Below are positions 1 through 5,994 of a stretch of DNA of 9,937 nucleotides, piece after piece. The notes under the pieces were generated by a model. The model saw nothing but the letters and a program-made list of their open reading frames with translations, ran no database searches and had not been told where the DNA came from. Both the position numbers and the translations under genes were made by a program. This stretch comes from Bacteroidota bacterium. GTDB taxonomy: Bacteria > Bacteroidota > Rhodothermia > Balneolales > HLUCCA01. Location of the stretch: assembly GCA_003448835.1 (NCBI GenBank), contig DLXM01000320.1:1-9937 (forward strand). Direction: 5' to 3'. Each line of letters begins with the position of its first letter. Within the stretch, counting starts at the first letter, position 1.

Positions 1-228
1 CACGCATATTTATTTTCCGGTAACACACGGATGCAAATATTTTCGGAGCCCGATGTAGCATTAATTCGAGCGAAATATAAGATGTCACAGAGTGAATTTG
101 CAGCACTGCTTGGTATTAGTTTGTCAACTCTTCAGAATTGGGAACAGGGCAGACGTAAGCCCCAGGGTCCAGCTCGTGTGTTGTTACATATTGCCAATAA
201 GAATCCTAAGGCCTTGTTAGATATGTGA
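1..228 (+). CDS. XRE/HigA-type helix-turn-helix antitoxin or regulator, 5'-truncated
   Basis: The frame is open from base 1 and ends with TGA at 226-228, giving 75 visible residues. The ATG at 31 is probably internal, because the open frame continues to the window edge and the family normally has an N-terminal extension. A classic helix-turn-helix is visible (SQSEFAALLGISLSTLQNWEQG), followed by RRKPQGPARVLL and a NPKALL tail. This pattern is typical of HigA/NadS-type antitoxins, which bind their own operator and neutralise a RelE/HigB-type mRNA interferase usually encoded just upstream. That partner would lie outside the window, so the antitoxin role is an inference from family. The gene is convergent with the monooxygenase at 309-1310, leaving 80 bp between them. 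Confidence 0.85.
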   Translation, partial: HAYLFSGNTRMQIFSEPDVALIRAKYKMSQSEFAALLGISLSTLQNWEQGRRKPQGPARVLLHIANKNPKALLDM

Positions 229-308
229 ATTTCATATCACAAAAGTACGATCGATTTCGACTCATCGATAGGTGTATTTATTCTAATAGCAGCATTTCAA
301 CCAACACT

Positions 309-1310
309 CTACCCCAAATCCAAGCCCATCAGCATTTGGTATGATTTTAATCGGAGGTTGTGGTCGTAAATGTAGGTCGAGACCATGAGTTCGTCTGATT
401 TTGTGTTGCGCAGGAAGTCGTTGAGGCCAGTCTGAACTGTCTCGGCACTTCCGATGAAGGACGCCGCTAACATCCGCTCGATGGCATACTGGATGTGCTC
501 GTTCCAGATACCTTCCATGCTGTCTACGGGTGGTCTCAACGGAGCCCTCGCACCAGTCACCACGCCCATAAACATCTGATACATTGAGGTCGCTAAGTAC
601 TCTCCTTCGGCGTCGGTTTCAGCCAATATGACGTTTACGCAGGGCATGAAGTACGGACGATCCAGCTGCCCACTCGCTTTAAATCGCTCCCGATAGATTT
701 CTAACGCACTCATGATCTGCTGTGGAGCAAAATGGCTCGCAAACGCATACGGTAATCCAAGTTCAGCCGCTAAATAGGCGCTGTCCGTGCTGGACCCCAA
801 AATCCATATCGGCACGTTTGTTCCTTCTCCGGGAAAAGCCCGGACCGCACTCGTTTTGTTCTCGGCGGACAAATACCGCTGTATCTGAACCACATGCTCA
901 GGAAACTGATGGGTCTGCTGCATGCGATCCGGACGTATTGCATTGGCTGTAACCTGATCTGTGCCTGGCGCTCGGCCAAGTCCTAAATCTACTCGACCCG
1001 GATACATGGTCGCCAGTGTGCCAAACTGTTCAGCAATGATCAATGGCGAATGATTGGGCAACATGATCCCGCCGGACCCAATCCGAATGGACTCAGTAGC
1101 CTCTGCAATATGTCCCAACAACACCGATGTCGCCGAACTTGCCACATGCTCCATGTTGTGATGCTCCGCCATCCAAAACCGATGATATCCCAGTTTTTCA
1201 GCCTGTTGAGCCAAATTGCGACTTCTCTGAATCGCTTCTCTCGCTGTGCTACCTTCCGTCACCACAGCTAAATCCAATATGGATAACGGAATTCTACTCT
1301 TCTGTGCCAT
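309..1310 (-). CDS. LLM-class flavin-dependent oxidoreductase (luciferase-like monooxygenase)
   Basis: This 333-residue protein has the full length of the bacterial luciferase-like (LLM) TIM-barrel family, single-component YhbW-like branch. Visible signatures are the N-terminal strand PLSILDLA, the [13 protein letters not shown] segment (residues 48-60), [16 protein letters not shown] (75-90) and [14 protein letters not shown] (105-118). These form the FMN/F420-binding side of the barrel. Such proteins use reduced flavin and O2 to oxidise an organic substrate; the substrate cannot be told from sequence. The start ATG at 1310 gives the expected N-terminus, but no strong Shine-Dalgarno is visible. 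It lies 63 bp downstream of the kinase gene on the same strand, so it could be read from the same transcript. No clear terminator is seen in that gap. The family call is firm and the pathway is unknown. Confidence 0.93.
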   Translation of the reverse strand: MAQKSRIPLSILDLAVVTEGSTAREAIQRSRNLAQQAEKLGYHRFWMAEHHNMEHVASSATSVLLGHIAEATESIRIGSGGIMLPNHSPLIIAEQFGTLATMYPGRVDLGLGRAPGTDQVTANAIRPDRMQQTHQFPEHVVQIQRYLSAENKTSAVRAFPGEGTNVPIWILGSSTDSAYLAAELGLPYAFASHFAPQQIMSALEIYRERFKASGQLDRPYFMPCVNVILAETDAEGEYLATSMYQMFMGVVTGARAPLRPPVDSMEGIWNEHIQYAIERMLAASFIGSAETVQTGLNDFLRNTKSDELMVSTYIYDHNLRLKSYQMLMGLDLG

Positions 1311-1373
1311 AAATCAATCTCAACTCATGCTTTTATTCGTGTTTTTCAAAAGATACGCGTCGTGTGTTCGAAA

Positions 1374-2597
1374 TTAAGCAACCGAATCAACATAACTCGC
1401 ATCAAATCTGATAACAAATGTGGATCCTTTATCCATTTCAGATTCTATGCTAATATCACCATCAAAACTTTGGACAATCCTTTTCACAATCGCCAATCCA
1501 ATTCCCGTTCCTTCATATTCGTTCTCTGAATGAGCTCTTTTGAACAACTTGAAAACGGACTCCTGCATCTGGGGTTCAATCCCTGTTCCATTATCCGCTA
1601 CCGAGATTTTCCATTCCTGACCCAAATTTTCAGCAAAAATCCTGATTTCAGGAGTACGTCCCGGCGGAACAAATTTTATCGCATTTGAGACCAGATTTTG
1701 CATTAATTGCCTCCAACCGGTTAATGATCCCGATACTATGGGCAACTCGGAAGCAATTATTTGCGCATTCTTTTCTTCAATTTGCCTTTTTAAAAGCAAT
1801 TTGACTTCCTCCACTACCAGATTTAAATCAACGAGTTCATCAATCTGTGGAGCAGTCGATCGATAGTATACCAACAAATCATTAATCATCTGATTTAACT
1901 TCAGAGATCCATCCACCGCCAAATCAACAAACTTTTTACCCTTTTCATCCAGTTGGTCTGCATATTTTTTTTGAATCAACCCCATGAACGAATGAATCAT
2001 CCTCACTGGCTCTTTCAGATCATGTGAAACCGAATATGCAAACATGTTCATATTTTCATTCGCGATTTCCATCTTTTTGTTCAGCTTCATGATCTTGACA
2101 TTTTGTTGAGCAAGCTGACGCTGTTGATTCATCAAATCGTTATTCAACTGAGTGAAATCATTCAGGATACTCTCGTTCATATCCCAATTCTTTTTGTCCT
2201 GTTTTAACTTAAACAGCTCTTTTTGCGAAGCGCGAATTTGGTTCAGCTGTTCATTGTTGATTTCCAGCATTTCACTCAACACCTTTTCAGTCGACGATTC
2301 CTTGTTATTTCCACACAACAAAATCTTGTCTTTGAGTAAATATCCCGAAAACGACATCACCATAGATCTATTTTCGGATTGAAGAGTTACTAAAATATTT
2401 TCCACCATGGTATGGTCAATAACATGCATCCATAATTCTCCCAAAGCTTCCATCGAATCTGGATGAACCAATGTGTGAAGTCCGACCGGTAGCGTGATAT
2501 TTTCGAAAAAATGATCTGAGTCTAAGTAAATCTGTTCGGCAACTCCCTTTCTGTTGCAAGAAATGATAAGATTGATCTCCTGATTGGATGAATTCAT
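1374..2597 (-). CDS. Soluble sensor histidine kinase, partner of the B12-binding sensor
   Basis: This 407-residue kinase has no membrane segment. Residues 1-100 are a small N-terminal sensor-like region, possibly a degenerate PAS fold. A long predicted coiled coil follows at about 105-185. The HisKA motif SVSHDLKEPVRMIHSF contains phospho-acceptor His192; 'DLKEP' is typical of phytochrome-type kinases. The HATPase_c domain shows the N box NLVSNAIKF (301-309), G1 DNGTGI (335-340), the F box VFKLFKR and G2 GTGIGL (363-368), so all catalytic boxes are intact. The start ATG directly abuts the TAA of the upstream B12-sensor gene (TAAATG, no gap), implying translational coupling. No receiver domain or response regulator is nearby. 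I infer that the kinase reads out the cobalamin protein; this is not shown by the sequence. Confidence 0.93.
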   Translation of the reverse strand: MNSSNQEINLIISCNRKGVAEQIYLDSDHFFENITLPVGLHTLVHPDSMEALGELWMHVIDHTMVENILVTLQSENRSMVMSFSGYLLKDKILLCGNNKESSTEKVLSEMLEINNEQLNQIRASQKELFKLKQDKKNWDMNESILNDFTQLNNDLMNQQRQLAQQNVKIMKLNKKMEIANENMNMFAYSVSHDLKEPVRMIHSFMGLIQKKYADQLDEKGKKFVDLAVDGSLKLNQMINDLLVYYRSTAPQIDELVDLNLVVEEVKLLLKRQIEEKNAQIIASELPIVSGSLTGWRQLMQNLVSNAIKFVPPGRTPEIRIFAENLGQEWKISVADNGTGIEPQMQESVFKLFKRAHSENEYEGTGIGLAIVKRIVQSFDGDISIESEMDKGSTFVIRFDASYVDSVA

Positions 2598-3650
2598 TTA
2601 ATAGCCTGTAAGTTTTTTAGCGAGTTCAATAGCTTTTTCGGCGTTCTCGGCACATCCATCAGCATTAATTTTTTCCCATAATCCTGGGTTATTAAGAAAA
2701 GGATATCCACCAACCAGAATTTTTAAATTCGTTAACGATGGATGTTTTTTCAATTCCTTGATCAATACTGCAGCTTTGCTCACATGCGTTGGTAAAGTTA
2801 CCGAGATTGCAAGGACATCAGCATTGTGTTCAATTATTGCCTCGATTAACTGTCGATCGGGCATACTCGCACCCAGATAATAGGTATCCCATCCATCCAT
2901 TTCAAAAAAGTCGGTCACCATGCGGATTCCCAATTCATGTAAATCTCCTGAAATGGAACATGCTACCAAGGTTTTTCCGATTCGATCTGCGGAAAAAATG
3001 TATGAGTATAGTCCGGACATGATGAGCTGCGTGGCTGCAGTACAGTAGTGCTCGTGAGCCACTGTTATTTTGTTACATTGCCATAATCGTCCAACTTCGT
3101 ATTGCGACGGTTGGAAAATATGCTGATAAATATCTTTAACATCGGCTCCGTTTTTTACCAATTCATCAATTAAATTTTTGGCCTGGATTCTTTGTCCTTC
3201 GAGTAAATACTGAAGATATTGATTGGCTTCATTTTTATACGGATTGTCCTCAGTTATATAAGACTCATTGAGTGTTGTCTTCTCGGCTAGTTTTTCGAGT
3301 GCGAAATCGATAAAAGGATCAGTAATACCCGTAACTTCAGAATCAAATTTCTCGGAAAGTACCAGTCGAAGATTCTGAAGATTATTCGTTAGGTCTGACT
3401 TGGAAATATCTCGGTTTTCAAGCATGGCGGCAGCCCAGAGTATGTAATTTCCATACATCCCGGGGTGATCCATTTTTAGTGCTTCAACCAGAAACTCGAG
3501 GTTATAAATTGCATCTTTATAACAATGATTTTTTCCAATTTGACCATACCGCTCCAACAATTCCGGATGTTTCTCGAAATGTAATTGAGTCAGTCTGGAT
3601 GCAATTTCAGTTATGTGTTTCTCAATCAGTTGGATGACATTTTGTTCCAT
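2598..3650 (-). CDS. Cobalamin-binding sensor protein, CarH/LitR-like without MerR domain
   Basis: This 350-residue cytosolic protein has three parts. Residues 1-135 are an alpha-helical N-terminal region I do not recognise. Residues about 140-220 form a B12-binding helical bundle (B12-binding-2 type). Residues about 226-350 form a Rossmann B12-binding domain. The cobalt-ligand motif is intact as DLHELG (236-241, His238), with SVT at 283-285 and the GG turn at 314-315. The bundle holds W190-x9-E200-H201, the W-x9-EH signature of CarH/LitR photoreceptors, where Trp and Glu/His cap the adenosyl group of AdoCbl. The N-terminal MerR DNA-binding domain of CarH is absent. The gene lies 2 bp after the ABM gene and abuts the kinase gene, so it probably signals by protein contact. 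Light sensing is inferred; redox or B12-level sensing is the alternative. Methyltransferase corrinoid proteins share the fold but lack this operon context. Confidence 0.9.
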   Translation of the reverse strand: MEQNVIQLIEKHITEIASRLTQLHFEKHPELLERYGQIGKNHCYKDAIYNLEFLVEALKMDHPGMYGNYILWAAAMLENRDISKSDLTNNLQNLRLVLSEKFDSEVTGITDPFIDFALEKLAEKTTLNESYITEDNPYKNEANQYLQYLLEGQRIQAKNLIDELVKNGADVKDIYQHIFQPSQYEVGRLWQCNKITVAHEHYCTAATQLIMSGLYSYIFSADRIGKTLVACSISGDLHELGIRMVTDFFEMDGWDTYYLGASMPDRQLIEAIIEHNADVLAISVTLPTHVSKAAVLIKELKKHPSLTNLKILVGGYPFLNNPGLWEKINADGCAENAEKAIELAKKLTGY

Positions 3651-3652
3651 AA

Positions 3653-3949
3653 TTAACTGGTTACATGTTCATAGTGTACCAATTCTCGGCTTTTGGGGTC
3701 TATTTTAAGTCCTTTTGGCATATATTGATGCGACTCTTTTAAATGATTTTTATGCCAATATTCAAAATCTTCCAGAGAATCCCAATAGGTAACAAGATGA
3801 ATTTCTGCAGGATTCGACATGGGGCTCAAGACATCCAATCGGACAAATCCTTTTGCATTTTCGACTAATTGAGGGCGGCTTCTAAAAGCGTCTTTAACTT
3901 CTTTTTCCATCCCTTTAAGAACTTCAAACTTACTCTTGACAGCTATCAT
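3653..3949 (-). CDS. Antibiotic biosynthesis monooxygenase (ABM) / HmoA-IsdG-like protein
   Basis: This 98-residue protein matches the ABM ferredoxin-like fold in length. It has the first strand MIAVKSKFEVLKGMEKE, the FRSRPQLVENAKGFVRLDVL segment, the core VTYWDSLEDFEYWHKN (53-68) and His74 (KESHQ). The FxxRP, YW and W/H pattern resembles the HmoA/HmoB/IsdG haem-degrading branch, where the helix His can ligate haem. Cofactor-free quinol monooxygenases share the fold, so the substrate is uncertain. It is the first gene of a three-gene operon: its TAA is 2 bp before the ATG of the B12-sensor gene. No strong ribosome-binding site is visible upstream of the ATG at 3949. A role linked to tetrapyrrole turnover would fit beside a corrinoid sensor, but this is inference. 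Confidence 0.85.
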   Translation of the reverse strand: MIAVKSKFEVLKGMEKEVKDAFRSRPQLVENAKGFVRLDVLSPMSNPAEIHLVTYWDSLEDFEYWHKNHLKESHQYMPKGLKIDPKSRELVHYEHVTS

Positions 3950-4339
3950 ATTATCTTTGCGTACACCATTAAGATTTAACTTAATATTTTAAGTTATTTT
4001 TCTATCTTTGTAACTTATTAAAATATAGGTCTTTTTATTGGATTTAACTAAATTTATTTACGTTAGTTCTCATAGAGGTAACGGCACTAGTTAGTACTGT
4101 ATTATCATCATGTTGAACGTCTTATGTGCCTAAAAATTACTATACATACGGCAAGATTCACAAGATTTGAATGTAAAAACTAATTTTAAGTTGAAAATGA
4201 TCTTATTTTCTAACATTGGTAAAACAATATGGACTAAACTATCAGAAACGATATTACATTATTCAACCAAATTTATGTTTCTGGCACCACTTTAATATGT
4301 TGCTTGATTAAATTTTCGTGATATGTCGTCGAAACCTAT
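3950..4339. other. AT-rich intergenic region, likely promoter of the ABM/B12/kinase operon
   Basis: These 390 bp lie between the NADH dehydrogenase stop and the first gene of the operon, both on the - strand, so the operon promoter should be here. No ORF of convincing quality is present. Visible structure includes a perfect 8-bp palindrome at 3977-3996 and a related half-site at 4011-4017. A 9-bp direct repeat GATTTAACT occurs at 3973-3981 and 4041-4049. Two TATCTTTG words on the + strand lie at 3952-3959 and 4003-4010. A weak 6-bp stem lies at 4193-4210. A Bacteroidota-like -7 word (TAAATTTG, - strand) is at 4275-4268 but lacks a matching upstream element. I could not place a promoter with confidence. 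Confidence 0.5.
3977..3996. promoter_or_regulatory. Perfect palindrome, candidate operator upstream of the operon
   Basis: TAACTTAA and TTAAGTTA form a perfect 8-bp inverted repeat around TATT, centred about 37 bp upstream of the ABM start codon. A further TAACTTA copy lies at 4011-4017, 34 bp (about three helical turns) from the first arm. The position and symmetry fit a dimeric regulator site near the promoter. The AT-rich composition lowers the significance. It does not resemble the TGTACA-type CarH operators as I recall them. Confidence 0.35.
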
Positions 4340-5599
4340 TCAGCCCTTTCGGCCCGTAATCAATCGGACCCCACGCTTGAATGAAAAATAATACCACATC
4401 CATTCGGCGAAAACGCGAAATCGATTTCGAAATCCAATCAGAAAAAGAATGTGGACAAACGACCACAAAAACCAGGCAATAAATCCGCTGAATTTGAGTC
4501 CACGAATGTCTGCAACAGCTTTTGCTCGTCCGATGGTCGCCATCGTGCCTTTGTCAAGGTAATTAAATACCGCCTCGGTTGACCCACCCGATTTATTTGC
4601 TTTAAGTAACTTGCCGATAAACTCGCCCTGTTGCATCGCGACCGGTGCCAACGCGGGTAATGGTACTCCATTTTTATCCTCAACATAAGCTCCATCCCCA
4701 ATCACAAAAATTTCAGGATGTCCGGGTACGCTTAAATCCGGCTGGACCATCACTCTACCGGTCCGATCCATCTCAGCACCCAAAGTTTTCAACAATGGGG
4801 AAGCCAAAACACCCGCTGCCCAGATGATATTGGGCGTCGATATACTACCTTTTTTAAAGGAAACGCTGTTTTTGTGGATTTCGGTAACAGGCGTGTTCAA
4901 CAGCACACGAACGCCCATATTTTCCAGTATTTCAACGGCTTTCGCGGACAACGATTCAGAAAATGCATTTAAAATTGTAGGAGCTGCTTCCACCAGAAAA
5001 ATTCGCACCTCATTTGGACTGATATTTCTGAAATCACGTAACATGTTTCGTTTGGCGATTTCCGCAATGGCCCCGGCCATTTCAACGCCGGTTGGTCCAC
5101 CGCCAATAATCACAAAAGTCAGAAAGGGTTCACGCAATGTCGGATCATCAATTTGATCGGCTTCCTCAAGCGATAATAATATCCGTTCACGGATTTGTAG
5201 AGCATCCCCGATTGTTTTGAGTCCGGGGGCGAATTCCTCCCAGGCATCGTGCTGGAAATAGTTGTACTGCGATCCGGGTGCAAGAATGAGCTGATCGTAT
5301 TGGATTGTTCTGCCGCCTACCATTAACAGTGATTTTGAGTCCGGATTCACTCGCTCAACTTCTCCCATCAGGACATCTATATTGAGATTTTTGCCGACAA
5401 TATCCCGTATAGGAGCTGCGATATCGCCCGGTGACAACGCGGCCGTGGCTACCTGATAAAGAAGTGGTTGAAATAAATGGTGATTGGTTTTGTCGATGAG
5501 GGTGATTTTAGCATCGGATTTGCGTAAAACCCGCGCTGCGTTAATTCCCCCAAATCCACCACCCACAATAACGATATGCCGTCGTTTTGATGTGCTCAT
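4340..5599 (-). CDS. ndh: Type II NADH:quinone oxidoreductase (NDH-2)
   Basis: This 419-residue flavoprotein transfers electrons from NADH to the quinone pool without pumping protons. An N-terminal FAD Rossmann motif IVGGGFGG (11-18) is followed by HHLFQPLLYQVATAALSPGDIAAPIR, a segment typical of NDH-2. The NADH-binding motif IIGGGPTGVEMAG lies at 164-176; acidic E204 after the second strand favours NADH over NADPH. The second FAD motif is FVIGDGAYV (298-306), and the quinone-site motif is APVAMQQG (318-325). The hydrophobic/amphipathic C-terminus (about 372-405, rich in W, F and R/K) probably anchors the protein to the inner face of the membrane. The start ATG at 5599 has AAGGAA just upstream. 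The gene appears to be a single transcription unit, with an inverted repeat at 5635-5675 ahead of it. Confidence 0.95.
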   Translation of the reverse strand: MSTSKRRHIVIVGGGFGGINAARVLRKSDAKITLIDKTNHHLFQPLLYQVATAALSPGDIAAPIRDIVGKNLNIDVLMGEVERVNPDSKSLLMVGGRTIQYDQLILAPGSQYNYFQHDAWEEFAPGLKTIGDALQIRERILLSLEEADQIDDPTLREPFLTFVIIGGGPTGVEMAGAIAEIAKRNMLRDFRNISPNEVRIFLVEAAPTILNAFSESLSAKAVEILENMGVRVLLNTPVTEIHKNSVSFKKGSISTPNIIWAAGVLASPLLKTLGAEMDRTGRVMVQPDLSVPGHPEIFVIGDGAYVEDKNGVPLPALAPVAMQQGEFIGKLLKANKSGGSTEAVFNYLDKGTMATIGRAKAVADIRGLKFSGFIAWFLWSFVHILFLIGFRNRFRVFAEWMWYYFSFKRGVRLITGRKG

Positions 5600-5634
5600 G
5601 TTCCTTGAATTCCAATAAGTTCGACGTGTTCCAA

Positions 5635-5675
5635 CTTAGATTTTATACCCAAGTTATGACTGTCTTAAATCTAAG
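5635..5675. repeat. Perfect 9-bp inverted repeat between the small ORF and ndh
   Basis: CTTAGATTT (5635-5643) and AAATCTAAG (5667-5675) are exact reverse complements separated by 23 nt. On the - strand the repeat begins 4 nt after the TGA of the small ORF. It encloses a TATAAA word (5647-5642, partly inside one arm) about 45 bp upstream of the ndh start. It could be an mRNA hairpin after the small gene or an operator straddling the ndh promoter. No U-tract follows, which argues against a simple intrinsic terminator. Confidence 0.45.
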
Positions 5676-5679
5676 GAAT

Positions 5680-5853
5680 TCATTTATACTTTTCTTCCAA
5701 GTATTTAAGCCGCTCTTTCTTATAATCGAAATTTTTTGGCAACGAGATTACTCCAGTCAACTCTATAACGATGGGTCTAATTTCCACGGCAAAGCTATTG
5801 TTCTCAGGTTTTGAATTTGCTTCAAATTTTGATTTTGCCTGTCTTTTTTTCAT
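5680..5853 (-). CDS. Small antitoxin-like hypothetical protein
   Basis: This ORF encodes 57 residues from the ATG at 5853 (MKKRQAKSKFEANS...), or 66 if the upstream ATG at 5880 is used. I prefer the inner start because the best divergent promoter candidate places transcription start near 5876. No Shine-Dalgarno is visible for either. The N-terminal half is basic and polar. The C-terminus, IELTGVISLPKNFDYKKERLKYLEEKYK read in pieces, resembles the toxin-clasping tail of small VapB/DUF2281-type antitoxins (a 'LTGVI-LP-FDYKKE-YLEEKY' pattern). That resemblance is from memory and is unconfirmed. No PIN or other toxin gene follows it; ndh starts 80 bp downstream. It diverges from the HicA-like/HTH pair and shares a palindrome-rich control region with it, so it may belong to the same locus or be an orphan antitoxin. 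Confidence 0.55.
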   Translation of the reverse strand: MKKRQAKSKFEANSKPENNSFAVEIRPIVIELTGVISLPKNFDYKKERLKYLEEKYK

Positions 5854-5882
5854 GATTTGTGATAGTTGATAATTAAACATGA

Positions 5883-5911
5883 ATTTTGTGCAAAAAATGT
5901 AAGGATGTCAA
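5883..5911 (-). promoter_or_regulatory. Candidate promoter for the small antitoxin-like ORF
   Basis: On the - strand, TTGACA (5911-5906) is followed after 17 nt by CAAAAT (5888-5883), which has 4 of 6 matches to the sigma-70 -10. Its -35 overlaps the left palindrome (5907-5921), so an operator-bound repressor would block it. If used, transcription would start near 5876, favouring the ATG at 5853. Confidence 0.35.
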
Positions 5912-5921
5912 ATTATTTGAC
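5907..5921. promoter_or_regulatory. Left operator-like palindrome of the divergent region
   Basis: GTCAAA-TTA-TTTGAC is a perfect 6-bp inverted repeat with a 3-nt centre. It shares its GTCAA/TTGAC half-sites with the palindrome at 5948-5963; the TTGAC copies at 5917 and 5949 are 32 bp apart, about three helical turns. It overlaps the -35 of the leftward promoter candidate. The helix-turn-helix protein encoded at 6216-6773 is the natural candidate to bind it. Confidence 0.5.
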
Positions 5922-5947
5922 TCATAAAGTTACGCGATATTTAAAAC

Positions 5948-5963
5948 GTTGACAAAAGTCAAC
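5948..5963. promoter_or_regulatory. Right operator-like palindrome of the divergent region
   Basis: GTTGACAAAAGTCAAC is a perfect 6-bp inverted repeat around AAAA. It lies 32-47 bp upstream of the HicA-like start codon and contains the -35 TTGACA of the rightward promoter candidate. With the left palindrome it gives four TTGAC/GTCAA half-sites in 57 bp, a layout typical of autoregulated toxin-antitoxin or divergent regulator promoters. Confidence 0.5.
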
Positions 5964-5978
5964 ATAATTACTTATCTT
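5949..5978 (+). promoter_or_regulatory. Candidate promoter for the HicA-like/HTH pair
   Basis: TTGACA (5949-5954) is followed after 18 nt by TATCTT (5973-5978), which has 4 of 6 matches to a sigma-70 -10. TATCTTAT also resembles the Bacteroidota -7 element TAnnTTTG. Transcription would start near 5985, only about 10 nt before the ATG at 5995. The -35 sits inside the right palindrome. Confidence 0.4.
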
Positions 5979-5994
5979 ATTGAGTCGTTGTGAC

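Noticed and set aside
250..269. ATCGAT repeated with an 8-nt spacer between the convergent XRE and monooxygenase genes
   Set aside because: A 6-bp self-palindrome repeated once, with no T-tract on either strand, is too weak to call a bidirectional terminator.
722..1312. Several 60-76 residue ORFs overlapping the luciferase-like gene on either strand
   Set aside because: They lie wholly inside a well-conserved CDS, and their translations show no family pattern.
4193..4210. GAAAAT-N6-ATTTTC stem
   Set aside because: A 6-bp AT-rich stem is expected by chance in this sequence and has no clear position relative to a gene.
4268..4275. TAAATTTG (- strand), an exact Bacteroidota -7 word
   Set aside because: It is about 320 bp from the operon start and has no TTTG element at the expected upstream distance.
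4197..4295. 32-residue ORF on the + strand in the intergenic gap
   Set aside because: It is short, lacks a ribosome-binding site and has no recognisable pattern; it is expected by chance in AT-rich DNA.
4438..5156. ORFs of 60-110 residues overlapping ndh
   Set aside because: They are shadows of a firmly identified gene; compositions are odd and no motifs are seen.
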